Of a stretch of 64,000 nt of DNA, positions 10,364 to 18,513 are shown one piece after another. The stretch spans positions 1 through 64,000 of the forward strand of contig DIWR01000024.1 in assembly GCA_002428495.1 (NCBI GenBank), in the 5' to 3' direction. The stretch comes from Synergistaceae bacterium UBA6101 (GTDB taxonomy: Bacteria; Synergistota; Synergistia; Synergistales; Synergistaceae). The translations under genes were made by a program, and so were the position numbers. Position 1 is the stretch's first letter, and every line of letters begins with the position of its first letter. A model generated the notes under the pieces. That model saw only the letters and a program-made list of their open reading frames with translations, was not told where the DNA came from and made no database searches.

Positions 10364-12430
10364 ATGCAGGGCATCGACTTGAGTAAAGTGCGCAATATTG
10401 GAATAGCTGCGCATATAGATGCGGGTAAGACTACGACGACAGAGCGAATTCTGTTCTATACAGGCCGTAAGCACAAACTGGGTGAGACTCATGAAGGTGC
10501 TGCAACAATGGACTGGATGGATCAGGAACGTGAGCGTGGTATCACGATCACGTCTGCCGCGACTACCTGTTTCTGGGGCGATTGCCTTATCAATATAATT
10601 GACACACCCGGGCACGTGGACTTTACTGTGGAAGTTGAGCGCTCTATGAGAGTACTTGACGGGGCAGTATCCGTTTTTTGTGCAGTTGGCGGAGTTGAAC
10701 CCCAGTCAGAAACAGTATGGCGTCAGGCTGACAAATATCATGTTCCCAGGATCGCTTTCGTCAACAAAATGGACAGGGTAGGGGCGGACTTTTTCTCCGT
10801 TGTAGACCAGATGCGCAAGCGTCTCGGTGCGAGAGCTGTTCCTATTCAGATACCAATTGGTGTGGAAGACGGTTTTACCGGAATGGTGGACCTCGTAGCC
10901 AGAAAAGCGATAATCTATGATGACATGCTTGGAACAGAATTTCATCTTGCAGAAGTACCTTCTCAGCTTGAAGAAGAGGTCGAGACCGCCAGGTCTGAAA
11001 TGATAGAAAACCTTTCTGATTATGATGATGAAATGATGCGACTCTATCTTGAAGGCCAGGAAGTCCCCGAAGACATGATCAGAAAGACCATCAGAAAAGC
11101 AGCGATAGGTCTCAACATAGTGCCGGTCATGTGCGGTTCGGCATTTAAAAACAAGGGTGTGCAGCCGCTCCTTGACGCAGTCGTTGCATATCTTCCAAGT
11201 CCGTTGGACATGCCTCCGCTCATAGCTCACGATCCTGATGATTTAGAAAAAGAGATTTTGATCCATCCTTCCGCAGAAGCGCCTTTTTCTGCTCTTGCGT
11301 TCAAGATCATGGTTGATCCTTTTGTTGGAAGGCTTGCTTTCTGCAGGATATATTCAGGTTCTATCGAGAACGGTATGTCTATCTATAACACAAACACAAG
11401 ACGCCGTGAAAGAGTAGGCAGGATACTCAGGATGCACGCAAACAAACGCGAAGAGCTGGAGAACGCGCAGGCAGGGCTTATAGTTGCAATACCGGGACTC
11501 AAACAGGTACGGACGGGGGATACGCTTTGCGATGAGAAGACCCCCGTACTTCTTGAGAACCTTATATTCCCTGAGCCCGTTATCTCGCTTTCCGTAGAGC
11601 CAATGAGCAAGGCAGACCAGATCAAACTTGCAAAAGGACTTGACGCTCTTTCTGAAGAAGATCCGACTTTCCATGTTGCAGTAAATGAGGAAACGGGCCA
11701 GACGCTGATAAGCGGAATGGGCGAACTGCACCTTGAGATCATTGTTGACAGGCTCCGCAGGGAGTTCAATGTAGAAGTAAAGGTAGGACGCCCGCAGGTC
11801 GCTTACAGAGAAGCGATAAAGAAACCTGCAAGGGCCCAGGGCAAGTTCGTTCGTCAGTCAGGAGGCAAGGGACAGTACGGTGACGTAGTCCTTGAAGTTG
11901 AACCTCTTGCCGGAGGAAGGGGCTTTGAATGGGAAGACCGGATAATTGGCGGCTCAGTACCAAAAGAATACATTCCGGCAGCCCAAAAAGGTGTTGAGGA
12001 AGCTCTTAATAACGGAATCCTTGGTGGTTATCCGGTAATAGGGATAAAGGTCGCGATAGTCGACGGAAGCTACCATGAGGTCGACAGTTCCGAAATGGCT
12101 TTCAGAATAGCCGGATCCATGGCGATCAAAGAAGCTATTAAAAAGGCTGACCCGGTTCTTATGGAGCCTATAATGGATGTTGAAGTGGTAGTGCCTGAAG
12201 AATACATGGGTGATGTCATGGGAAACATCTCGTCAAGAAGAGGTAAAATTTCTGAAATGGGTTCAAGAGCCAATGCCAGGATAGTCAAAGCTTTTGTTCC
12301 TCTTGCAGAAATGTTCGGTTACGCGACTGATCTCAGGAGTAAAACATCCGGAAGAGCTTCATATACGATGGCCTTTGATCATTACGACGAAGTACCGAAA
12401 AGCGTAGCGGAAGAACTTCTGAAAATATAG
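10364..12430 (+). CDS. fusA: Elongation factor G
   Basis: EF-G (688 residues) is the GTPase that drives ribosomal translocation. It has the P-loop [15 protein letters not shown], the switch II motif DTPGHVDFT and the guanine-specificity motif NKMD, followed by domains II-V. I chose the ATG at 10364 because GGTGGTG lies six bases upstream; the reading from TTG at 10349 would place that site inside the gene. The EF-G-specific motif [16 protein letters not shown] is present in domain IV. It is cotranscribed with rpsG (48-base gap) and tuf. Confidence 0.97.
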   Translation: MQGIDLSKVRNIGIAAHIDAGKTTTTERILFYTGRKHKLGETHEGAATMDWMDQERERGITITSAATTCFWGDCLINIIDTPGHVDFTVEVERSMRVLDGAVSVFCAVGGVEPQSETVWRQADKYHVPRIAFVNKMDRVGADFFSVVDQMRKRLGARAVPIQIPIGVEDGFTGMVDLVARKAIIYDDMLGTEFHLAEVPSQLEEEVETARSEMIENLSDYDDEMMRLYLEGQEVPEDMIRKTIRKAAIGLNIVPVMCGSAFKNKGVQPLLDAVVAYLPSPLDMPPLIAHDPDDLEKEILIHPSAEAPFSALAFKIMVDPFVGRLAFCRIYSGSIENGMSIYNTNTRRRERVGRILRMHANKREELENAQAGLIVAIPGLKQVRTGDTLCDEKTPVLLENLIFPEPVISLSVEPMSKADQIKLAKGLDALSEEDPTFHVAVNEETGQTLISGMGELHLEIIVDRLRREFNVEVKVGRPQVAYREAIKKPARAQGKFVRQSGGKGQYGDVVLEVEPLAGGRGFEWEDRIIGGSVPKEYIPAAQKGVEEALNNGILGGYPVIGIKVAIVDGSYHEVDSSEMAFRIAGSMAIKEAIKKADPVLMEPIMDVEVVVPEEYMGDVMGNISSRRGKISEMGSRANARIVKAFVPLAEMFGYATDLRSKTSGRASYTMAFDHYDEVPKSVAEELLKI

Positions 12431-12476
12431 CAATCGATCTAATAAGCAGGAAATATCTGAAGGAGGCAAGACAGAA

Positions 12477-13667
12477 ATGGCAAAGGAGAAATTTGTAAGA
12501 AACAAGCCGCATCTAAACATAGGAACGATAGGCCATATTGACCACGGTAAGACGACGCTTACAGCGGCGATCACGAAGACACTTGCGAGACATGGCGGAG
12601 CGGACTTTACGCCGTTCGACATGATAGACAAGGCACCGGAAGAGAGAGAGCGCGGCATCACGATCAACATAGCGCACGTTGAATACCAGACAGAGAGCCG
12701 CCACTACGCACACATCGACTGCCCGGGACATGCCGACTACATTAAGAACATGATCACCGGAGCGGCACAGATGGACGGAGCGATCCTCGTAGTATCGGCA
12801 GCAGACGGCCCGATGCCCCAGACCCGCGAGCACGTACTTCTTGCACGTCAGGTCAACGTACCGGCACTCGTAGTATTCATGAACAAGTGCGACATGGTAG
12901 ACGACCCCGAACTTCTTGACCTTGTAGAGATGGAGATCAGAGATCTTCTGAACAAGTACGAGTTTCCGGGAGACGACATTCCCATCGTACGCGGCAGCGC
13001 GCTGAAGGCACTTGAGAGCGATACTGACAACGAATGGACTGCAAGTATCGAAGAACTTATGCAGGCATGCGATGACCACATCCCGGCACCAGTGCGCGAA
13101 GTTGAACTGCCCTTCCTCATGCCGATCGAAGACGTATTCACGATCACAGGCCGCGGTACAGTTGTTACCGGCAGAGTAGAAAAGGGTCTCATCAAGCCGG
13201 GGGATGAAGTAGCGATCGTAGGTATCAGGGAGACACAGAAGACAGTAGCGACCAGCCTTGAGATGTTCCGCAAGATCCTTGACGACGCAGAAGCGGGAGA
13301 CAACGTAGGAGTGCTTCTTCGCGGAACAGGCAAAGACGACGTTGAGCGCGGGCAGGTATTGGCGAAGCCGGGAAGCATCACGCCCCACAAGCACTTCAAG
13401 GGAGAGGTCTACGTACTTAAGAAGGAAGAGGGGGGCCGCCACACACCGTTCTTCTCGGGCTACAAGCCGCAGTTCTACTTCCGTACGACAGACGTGACCG
13501 GAGACATCAAGCTTGCAGAAGGCATTGAGATGGTAATGCCTGGAGACAACAGCACATTTGAAGTAAACCTCATAGTACCGATCGCAATGCAGCCCGGACT
13601 GCGCTTCGCAGTACGCGAAGGCGGCCGCACGGTTGGCGCCGGCGTCGTTACTGAGATAATAGACTAA
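12477..13667 (+). CDS. tuf: Elongation factor Tu
   Basis: EF-Tu (396 residues) delivers aminoacyl-tRNA to the ribosome. It shows [27 protein letters not shown] and NKCD, and has normal family length. Codon choice is visibly more restricted and GC-richer than in fusA or rpoC next door, which is common for this extremely expressed gene; gene conversion with a second copy elsewhere would also fit. AAGGAGGC lies upstream of the ATG. A hairpin follows the gene, before rpmG. Confidence 0.98.
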   Translation: MAKEKFVRNKPHLNIGTIGHIDHGKTTLTAAITKTLARHGGADFTPFDMIDKAPEERERGITINIAHVEYQTESRHYAHIDCPGHADYIKNMITGAAQMDGAILVVSAADGPMPQTREHVLLARQVNVPALVVFMNKCDMVDDPELLDLVEMEIRDLLNKYEFPGDDIPIVRGSALKALESDTDNEWTASIEELMQACDDHIPAPVREVELPFLMPIEDVFTITGRGTVVTGRVEKGLIKPGDEVAIVGIRETQKTVATSLEMFRKILDDAEAGDNVGVLLRGTGKDDVERGQVLAKPGSITPHKHFKGEVYVLKKEEGGRHTPFFSGYKPQFYFRTTDVTGDIKLAEGIEMVMPGDNSTFEVNLIVPIAMQPGLRFAVREGGRTVGAGVVTEIID

Positions 13668-13678
13668 CAGTCGTAAGC

Positions 13679-13718
13679 ATGGGCGGCTCTAACCCAGCTG
13701 CCCATTAAAAAACTTTTT
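13679..13718 (+). terminator. Terminator-like hairpin between tuf and rpmG
   Basis: The arms ATGGGCGGCT (13679-13688) and AGCTGCCCAT (13696-13705) pair with one mismatch and are followed by TAAAAAACTTTTT. The T-run is interrupted, so termination is probably partial. It would lower transcription from tuf into rpmG-secE-nusG. Confidence 0.5.
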
Positions 13719-13737
13719 AGTATGGAGTGAAAGAATA

Positions 13738-13887
13738 ATGGCGGATATCGTCGGTCTTCAGTGCACAGTGTGCAAGCACCGCAATTACGTGACGCTTGTG
13801 AACAAAAAAAAGGCTACAAAAAAACTTGAAAAAAAGAAATATTGCAAGTTCTGTGATAAACACACCTTGCATAAGGAGTGCAAGTAG
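13738..13887 (+). CDS. rpmG: 50S ribosomal protein L33
   Basis: This is a 49-residue L33, read directly from the DNA. The zinc-ribbon form is present, with two Cys-x2-Cys pairs (QCTVCKHR and YCKFCDKH) and a basic linker rich in lysine between them. It belongs to the rpmG-tRNA-Trp-secE-nusG block common in bacteria. GGAGTGA lies upstream of the ATG. Because it has all four cysteines it is the zinc-binding type of L33. Confidence 0.95.
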   Translation: MADIVGLQCTVCKHRNYVTLVNKKKATKKLEKKKYCKFCDKHTLHKECK

Positions 13888-13908
13888 GGTAAAATAACCT
13901 CCGCACGC

Positions 13909-13986
13909 AGGTCTGTAGCTCGAACTGGTTAGAGCACCGCACTCCAAATGCGGGGGTTGAGGGTTCGAATCCTTCCAGGCCTGCCA
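13909..13986 (+). tRNA. trnW: tRNA-Trp, anticodon CCA
   Basis: The acceptor stem pairs AGGTCTG (13909-13915) with CAGGCCT, G13983 is the discriminator, and the CCA end is encoded. The D arm GCTC/GAGC, anticodon stem CCGCA/TGCGG with CCA at 13944-13946, and T arm with TTCGAAT all fold. It lies between rpmG and secE, so it is probably processed from the operon transcript. CCA reads UGG only, which matters for the amidinotransferase-family gene with TGA codons near 49 kb. Confidence 0.97.
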
Positions 13987-14062
13987 TTTTGTTTTTTCTG
14001 GTTTTTATTTAGGGTTAGGGTTTTGAAAAATATCAAAGTTGAAGAATGAGGAGGTCGGGGTG

Positions 14063-14245
14063 ATGGAAAAAGTCCTCGACTACATCCGGGAATCAAGAGC
14101 TGAACTGAAAAAAGTCACATGGCCTACCAAACAGCAGATGTGGTACTCCACACTTGTGGTCATAGTGGTAACTTTCATGGTTTCAGCCTATCTCGGGCTG
14201 GTAGATCTGCTTCTCACGGGAGTATTATCCAAAATTGTCCGATAG
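14063..14245 (+). CDS. secE: Preprotein translocase subunit SecE
   Basis: SecE is a 60-residue, single-membrane-span form, as in most bacteria outside the Enterobacteria. It clamps SecY in the translocon. The amphipathic helix with the family signature RAELKKVTWPTKQQ precedes the hydrophobic segment TLVVIVVTFMVSAYLGLVDLLL. I chose the ATG at 14063 because GAGGAGG lies about eight bases upstream; the TTG at 14039 precedes that site. Confidence 0.95.
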   Translation: MEKVLDYIRESRAELKKVTWPTKQQMWYSTLVVIVVTFMVSAYLGLVDLLLTGVLSKIVR

Positions 14246-14284
14246 CCTGAAACAGAAACGGCTTTCGAGTTTCGACTGTAACCT

Positions 14285-14318
14285 GGAGGTGAAGAGGGCT
14301 GCGGCCCTCTTTTAGGCA
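14285..14318 (+). promoter_or_regulatory. Hairpin between the ribosome binding site and the nusG start codon
   Basis: GGAGGTG (14285-14291) is followed at once by a perfect 8-base stem, AAGAGGGC (14292-14299) with GCCCTCTT (14304-14311), and then six bases before the ATG at 14318. In linear form the site is 26 bases from the start, too far to work well. Folded, the effective spacing is six bases. A short reading frame GTG-to-TAG of eight codons also spans the hairpin. Confidence 0.6.
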
Positions 14319-14869
14319 TGAGCGAAATATTTGGGAACACACAGGAACGCAGCTGGTATATAGTCCAGACCTATTCGGGTTATGAGAATAAGGTCAAGGC
14401 GAACCTTGAGCAAAGGATCGCAACTATGGGTATGGAAGACAGGATCTTCCGTGTCCTTGTCCCCATTGAAGAGAAAGTCTATATCAAAGAGGGCAAAACG
14501 AAGCGGGTCCGCAGAAAGATATTCCCGAGCTATGTACTCGTGGAAATGATACTTGAGGACCAGTCCTGGTATGTCGTTCGCCACACCCCCGGAGTGACGG
14601 GATTTGTCGGATCAGGAAACCACCCTATCCCCCTTACCCCCAAAGAGGTAGAGGAGATAATGAACAAGCTCGGCAAAGAGGCCAAGCCCAAGATCGAGGT
14701 CGATTTCCAGGTCGGAGATACGATCCAGGTCAAGAGCGGTCCGTTTGCTGGACAGGCAGGTCCTGTTGTCGCGATAGACGCTGACAAGGGCAAGATCAAA
14801 TTCAGCGTATCAGTGTTCGGACGTGAGACCACAGTTGAAGCTGATTATACTGAACTTGAAAAGATCTGA
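14318..14869 (+). CDS. nusG: Transcription termination/antitermination factor NusG
   Basis: NusG (183 residues) binds the RNA polymerase clamp through its NGN domain and couples it to ribosome or Rho through its KOW domain. The NGN domain starts RSWYIVQTYSGYENKVK and the KOW domain is near residues 125-160 (GDTIQVKSGPFAGQAG). No earlier in-frame start is available, so the ATG at 14318 is firm even though its ribosome binding site is separated by a hairpin. It lies 72 bases after secE. Confidence 0.96.
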   Translation: MSEIFGNTQERSWYIVQTYSGYENKVKANLEQRIATMGMEDRIFRVLVPIEEKVYIKEGKTKRVRRKIFPSYVLVEMILEDQSWYVVRHTPGVTGFVGSGNHPIPLTPKEVEEIMNKLGKEAKPKIEVDFQVGDTIQVKSGPFAGQAGPVVAIDADKGKIKFSVSVFGRETTVEADYTELEKI

Positions 14870-14924
14870 TCATAAATAGTTTTAGCTCTCGTTTCTCATC
14901 ACGCACATTGACAAAAGAATAATC

Positions 14925-14941
14925 GCCCTAAAAGGGCTTTT
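14925..14941 (+). terminator. Weak terminator-like hairpin between nusG and rplK
   Basis: GCCCT (14925-14929) pairs with AGGGC (14933-14937) around AAA, followed by four T. The stem is only five pairs, so it may be a partial terminator or RNA-processing site. An isolated TTGACA at 14909-14914 has no convincing -10 partner. Confidence 0.35.
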
Positions 14942-14976
14942 ACATAAGCAGCAAAACCAAGGAGGTAACATGTACT

Positions 14977-15402
14977 ATGGCAAAGAAAGTAATTGGGGAG
15001 CTTAAACTGCAGCTTCCCGCAGGAAAGGCGACACCGGCTCCGCCGGTGGGACCTGCGCTCGGACAGCGCGGCATCAACATAATGGAATTCGTCAAGGCAT
15101 TCAATGCCAAGACGGCAGACAAAGTAGGGATGATCATCCCGGTCGTAATCACAGTATACGCAGACCGCAGCTTCTCTTTTATTCTTAAGACTCCCCCGGC
15201 AAGCATTCTTATCAAGAAGGCAGCCGGCAAGGAAAAGGGATCAGCAGTCCCCAACAAGGATAAAGTAGGAAAGATAACAAAGAAGCAGGTCCAGGAGATC
15301 GCTGCCCTTAAAATGCCCGATCTCAATGCGAACGACATTGAGGCGGCCATGCAGATGATCGAAGGAACAGCCCGTTCGATGGGCATCGAAGTAGTAGGTT
15401 AG
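14977..15402 (+). CDS. rplK: 50S ribosomal protein L11
   Basis: L11 has 141 residues and forms the GTPase-associated centre with 23S rRNA and L10/L12. The N-terminal domain has the proline-rich [20 protein letters not shown], and the RNA-binding C-terminal domain follows. The ATG at 14977 is preceded by AAGGAGGTAAC; a nearer ATG at 14970 is out of frame. It is cotranscribed with rplA through a leader that looks like an L1 binding site. Confidence 0.98.
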   Translation: MAKKVIGELKLQLPAGKATPAPPVGPALGQRGINIMEFVKAFNAKTADKVGMIIPVVITVYADRSFSFILKTPPASILIKKAAGKEKGSAVPNKDKVGKITKKQVQEIAALKMPDLNANDIEAAMQMIEGTARSMGIEVVG

Positions 15403-15439
15403 AAAAACCGTAAAAGAACTTCTCGGTGAAAGCCGGGAT

Positions 15440-15482
15440 GTGGGAGGAAGACTCAGACTCTTCCGACATTACCACTAGGAGG
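15440..15482 (+). promoter_or_regulatory. Ribosomal protein L1 autoregulatory leader
   Basis: An outer stem GTGG (15440-15443)/CCAC (15472-15475) surrounds an inner stem GGAAGA (15446-15451)/TCTTCC (15459-15464), with unpaired GACATTA on the 3' side. This asymmetric arrangement resembles the L1 site of 23S rRNA and known L1 mRNA leaders. The rplA ribosome binding site AGGAGG (15477-15482) follows directly, so bound L1 would block translation. Confidence 0.65.
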
Positions 15483-15489
15483 AATTAAA

Positions 15490-16200
15490 ATGTCAAAAAA
15501 AGGTAAGCGCTATAAGGCACTGCTCGAAAAAGTCGATCTTTCAAAGCAGTATTCAATTTCAGAGGCTGTCGCAATAGCGAAGGAATGTGCAACTGCTAAA
15601 TTCGACGAGAGCCTCGAACTCCATGTTCGTCTAGGCGTAGACCCCCGCCATGCAGACCAGCAGGTGCGCAGCACTATAGTCCTTCCGCACGGGACAGGAC
15701 ACACAAAGAAAGTGTGTGTCATTGCACTCGGCGACAAACAGAAGGAAGCTCAGGATGCAGGCGCGGACATCGTCGGAGGCGAAGATCTTGTAAAAGAGAT
15801 CGCTGAAGGCAGAATGGATTTCGATGCAGTTATCGCCACACCGGACATAATGAAATCAGCCGGACGTCTTGGCAAAGTCCTCGGACCGCGCGGACTTATG
15901 CCTAGCGCAAAAGCAAACACAGTTACGTTCGATGTTGCCGGTGCTGTTAAGGAAATCAAAGCTGGCCGTATTGAGTTCCGTGTCGACAAAACAGCTATTA
16001 CGCATAACGCAGTCGGGAGAGCATCTTTCCCGGTCGAGAACCTTGAAAATAATGTCAAGGCTCTCTTCAGGGCTATAATAAAGGCACGTCCGGCCGCTGT
16101 AAAAGGTACTTATGTAAAGACCGTAACGCTTGCAACGACTATGGGTGTAGGAATATCTATAGACCCTGTGCAGGCTCAGAAAGACGTAGCAGCGGAATAA
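15490..16200 (+). CDS. rplA: 50S ribosomal protein L1
   Basis: L1 has 236 residues and forms the mobile stalk at the ribosomal E site. Family motifs are [19 protein letters not shown], the central [21 protein letters not shown] and [10 protein letters not shown] ribosome binding site AGGAGG precedes the ATG, within a leader that probably binds L1 itself. rplA ends this transcription unit; a strong terminator follows and the next gene is on the other strand. Confidence 0.98.
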   Translation: MSKKGKRYKALLEKVDLSKQYSISEAVAIAKECATAKFDESLELHVRLGVDPRHADQQVRSTIVLPHGTGHTKKVCVIALGDKQKEAQDAGADIVGGEDLVKEIAEGRMDFDAVIATPDIMKSAGRLGKVLGPRGLMPSAKANTVTFDVAGAVKEIKAGRIEFRVDKTAITHNAVGRASFPVENLENNVKALFRAIIKARPAAVKGTYVKTVTLATTMGVGISIDPVQAQKDVAAE

Positions 16201-16218
16201 ATATCTTTGCAGATTTAT

Positions 16219-16256
16219 TTAATAAAGGGGGACGCGGATGCGTCCCCCTTTATTAA
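16219..16256. terminator. Bidirectional terminator after rplA
   Basis: A perfect 17-base inverted repeat, 16219-16235 with 16240-16256, has the loop GGAT and a core of GGGGGACGC/GCGTCCCCC flanked by A/T-rich ends. It lies between convergent rplA and the reverse-strand exported protein gene, and can serve both. Confidence 0.85.
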
Positions 16257-16292
16257 TGGTTTGCATTGAGTTTTTTAAAACGAACGGGAAAA

Positions 16293-17006
16293 TTATTTTT
16301 TAGGCACTCTCTTGACAGCGTTTTCTACGACGTTCGTGATGTGTTTTGTAAGTGTAGGAAGAGGAGTAAAAAGATCTTCAGCTGTAGTGGCATTTACGTT
16401 TACCCCGTACATGAGAGTGTTTTCCTTTGAACTGCGAAGCTCAAGCCTCACAGACCCGACTGCGAGCGTCTCATCCCAGGCCGGTTTTATCTTCTGATAA
16501 CTTATCGGGACGCTTTTGGTCTCCCATCTGCCGTTGACGTATACAGAGCGGTTCTCATAACGGGTATCCCAGACAAGTTCCTGGGGATGGTGGAGAGTTG
16601 TGTATGCACACTTTGTAACAGTTGCAGTCATGATCGCATCCGCGTATTCCGGGGAGAGAGAAAGAGCTTTCTCCGCAGCCTTGTCCCTGCTTAATTTTTC
16701 TGTCTGCCCGGTCCCTTTGACAAAATCGTCTCTTTCGATGATCTGTTCGGGTGTTTTTACAAGAAAGCTGAATCCGCTCTTCTCCTGTGATGTCATCTCT
16801 TTCCATTTCTGCTGTACCGAATCATCAAGAAACGGCTCAGAGGGGGGTATCGTAATTTCATACATTACCGGCATGACCAGAACAGTCTTTATTGACGAAT
16901 AGTCATATTCTTTGTTGCGGAACTCCTCGGCAACAGGTTTTGCCATGGACGATGAAGCAAAAGGGATAATGAGGCACGCCAGAATAAAAATAAACAGTCT
17001 TCTCAT
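16293..17006 (-). CDS. Exported protein of unknown function between rplA and rplJ
   Basis: I do not recognise the family. The 237-residue protein starts with MRRLFIFILACLIIPFASSS, a clear signal peptide ending near SMAKP, so it should be in the periplasm or envelope. The rest is soluble and mixed alpha/beta with no repeats or catalytic motif that I can name. The start at 17006 is set by AAGGAG nine bases upstream; the longer GTG start at 17024 would overlap that site. It faces the ribosomal genes and splits rplKA from rplJL, which is an odd place for an envelope gene. Confidence 0.75.
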   Translation of the reverse strand: MRRLFIFILACLIIPFASSSMAKPVAEEFRNKEYDYSSIKTVLVMPVMYEITIPPSEPFLDDSVQQKWKEMTSQEKSGFSFLVKTPEQIIERDDFVKGTGQTEKLSRDKAAEKALSLSPEYADAIMTATVTKCAYTTLHHPQELVWDTRYENRSVYVNGRWETKSVPISYQKIKPAWDETLAVGSVRLELRSSKENTLMYGVNVNATTAEDLFTPLPTLTKHITNVVENAVKRVPKK

Positions 17007-17218
17007 AGAGGGCAGCTCCTTCACAGTTATATGTAAGGGAATTGATTCGCTGATAATTGTACATTAGAACAAGCTGAAATGTAAAAAAATTTTTTGAGTT
17101 AAACATAATTTGCCAACGCAGCACAGAAGGACCGCTGTTTTTCAAAAATAGAGACTCTTATCAGCATATGCCAATTTTTGATGTTTCTTTTGTGATCGGA
17201 CCTCAGTTATTTTGATGC

Positions 17219-17247
17219 TGTACAAAATTTATCCTTTATTGTATAAT
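17219..17247 (+). promoter_or_regulatory. Promoter of rplJ-rplL
   Basis: A perfect -10 TATAAT at 17242-17247 has a partial -35 TGTACA at 17219-17224 with a 17-base spacer. It lies directly upstream of the L10-type leader, which separates rplJL from the rplKA unit. Confidence 0.65.
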
Positions 17248-17259
17248 CTCACAGCTTAG

Positions 17260-17389
17260 ACTCAAGACAGCAGGTGCGCATGCGCTTAATTTCCTGCCGA
17301 GGTCTGCGAAGGATAACCGTGTTCCTGTACTTTATTAAGACACGTATTATGGCTTCCGGACTCCCTTGGGTGACGGAAGCCTTTTTTTT
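17260..17389 (+). promoter_or_regulatory. L10-type ribosomal leader with attenuator
   Basis: The 5' region of rplJ contains CCTGCCGAGGTCTGCGAAGG at about 17293-17312, which resembles the conserved core of the L10 leader bound by the L10-L12 complex. It is followed by the terminator at 17351-17389. The known mechanism is autogenous: surplus L10-L12 stabilises the leader fold and favours termination before rplJ. Exact boundaries are my estimate. Confidence 0.7.
17351..17389 (+). terminator. Attenuator terminator upstream of rplJ
   Basis: GGCTTCCG (17351-17358) pairs with CGGAAGCC (17374-17381) around a 15-base loop, followed by eight T at 17382-17389. This is a strong intrinsic terminator located before the coding region, so it acts as an attenuator. 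Confidence 0.85.
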
Positions 17390-17429
17390 GCCGGCATCCG
17401 ATCACAAAATCAACAGGAGGTGAAATTGA

Positions 17430-17957
17430 ATGCCAACACAAGCAAAACGTGAAATGATCGATTCCCTGGTCGAACTGCTCAATAAGAGCAACGCAGTCTT
17501 CATCACCGAGTACCGCGGACTTACAGTCAAGAAGATCAGCGACTGCCGCAGACGTATCCGTGAAGCCGGCGGTGAAATGAAGATATGTAAAAATACCCTG
17601 ATGCGCATCGCTTTCGACGAGGCGGAAATCGTCCATGCTTCAGAGTTTGACTCAGGACCGAACGGCTATGTCCTCTCCTACGGAGATGTGGCTTCTGTAG
17701 CCAAAGCCATCCGCGACTTCTCAAAAGAGAAGGGAAACGATGCTCTCATTGTTAAAGCGGCGATACTTGACGGAAAGATCCTCAGCCAAGCTCAGATATT
17801 TGCCCTGGCAGACCTTCCCTCAAGGGACGTTCTTATCGGCCAGGTCGTCCAGACGATCGCAGCCCCTCTTCGCGGGCTGGTCACAGTTCTTTCAGGTCCT
17901 GCAAGGGGACTCGTTACATGTCTCTCGCAGATCAAGGACAAAAAAGAAGCAGCATAG
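17430..17957 (+). CDS. rplJ: 50S ribosomal protein L10
   Basis: L10 has 175 residues and anchors the L7/L12 dimers on the large subunit. The N-terminal part has FITEYRGLTVKKISDCRRR and KICKNTLMRIAF, and the C-terminal helix binds L7/L12. AACAGGAGGTG precedes the ATG at 17430. It is the first gene after the L10-type leader and attenuator and is followed by rplL after 70 bases. Confidence 0.98.
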   Translation: MPTQAKREMIDSLVELLNKSNAVFITEYRGLTVKKISDCRRRIREAGGEMKICKNTLMRIAFDEAEIVHASEFDSGPNGYVLSYGDVASVAKAIRDFSKEKGNDALIVKAAILDGKILSQAQIFALADLPSRDVLIGQVVQTIAAPLRGLVTVLSGPARGLVTCLSQIKDKKEAA

Positions 17958-18027
17958 TCTACACCAGCGGCGAGATAGCCGCCTAGCAGCATAAAAATAA
18001 AAATAATCCTTAGGAGGATGAATTGAT

Positions 18028-18402
18028 ATGACACGTGAAGATATTATCAAGGCAATTGAAGAAATGTCTGTACTTGAGCTCTCAGAGCTCGTGAAGGAAC
18101 TCGAGGACAAATTCGGCGTATCAGCGGCAGCACCCGCAATGATGATGCCCATGGGCGCAGCAGCACCCGCAGCGGCTGTCGAAGAAGAGAAGACAGAGTT
18201 CGACGTAGTTCTCGTTGAACATGGCGCTAACAAGATCGGCGTCATCAAAGTTGTCCGCGAGATCACAGGTCTCGGACTCAAAGAAGCCAAGGAACTCGTT
18301 GACGGCGCACCCAAGACCGTGAAGGAGCAGGCTTCCAAAGATGAAGCCGAAGAGATAAAGAAAAAACTCGAAGAAGCAGGAGCAAAGGTAGAACTAAAGT
18401 AG
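18028..18402 (+). CDS. rplL: 50S ribosomal protein L7/L12
   Basis: L7/L12 has 124 residues. The N-terminal dimerisation domain ([19 protein letters not shown]) is followed by an alanine-rich hinge and by the C-terminal factor-binding domain with [20 protein letters not shown] and [10 protein letters not shown]. It recruits translation GTPases such as the EF-Tu and EF-G encoded upstream. CTTAGGAGGA precedes the start. A strong terminator ends the unit. Confidence 0.98.
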   Translation: MTREDIIKAIEEMSVLELSELVKELEDKFGVSAAAPAMMMPMGAAAPAAAVEEEKTEFDVVLVEHGANKIGVIKVVREITGLGLKEAKELVDGAPKTVKEQASKDEAEEIKKKLEEAGAKVELK

Positions 18403-18448
18403 TTCCGTTTTAAAGATCTTCTGACAAGGGTTAAGCAAAAAGAAAAAA

Positions 18449-18485
18449 AGAGACCCCGCTGGTATCTGCGGGCTCTCTTTTTTTC
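18449..18485. terminator. Bidirectional terminator after rplL
   Basis: AGAGACCCCGC (18449-18459) pairs with GCGGGCTCTCT (18468-18478), one mismatch, with a T-run downstream and an A-run upstream. It sits between convergent rplL and the reverse-strand glycosidase-like gene and fits both directions. Confidence 0.85.
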
Positions 18486-18513
18486 TTGATATATCTGATC
18501 TGGATCAGTCGGG

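Noticed and set aside
12513..13442. 309-codon open frame antisense to tuf
   Set aside because: It is a shadow of the strongly biased tuf codons; no ribosome binding site or recognisable protein.
14909..14914. TTGACA upstream of rplK as a promoter
   Set aside because: No -10 hexamer at 16-18 bases; the expected place is occupied by a hairpin.
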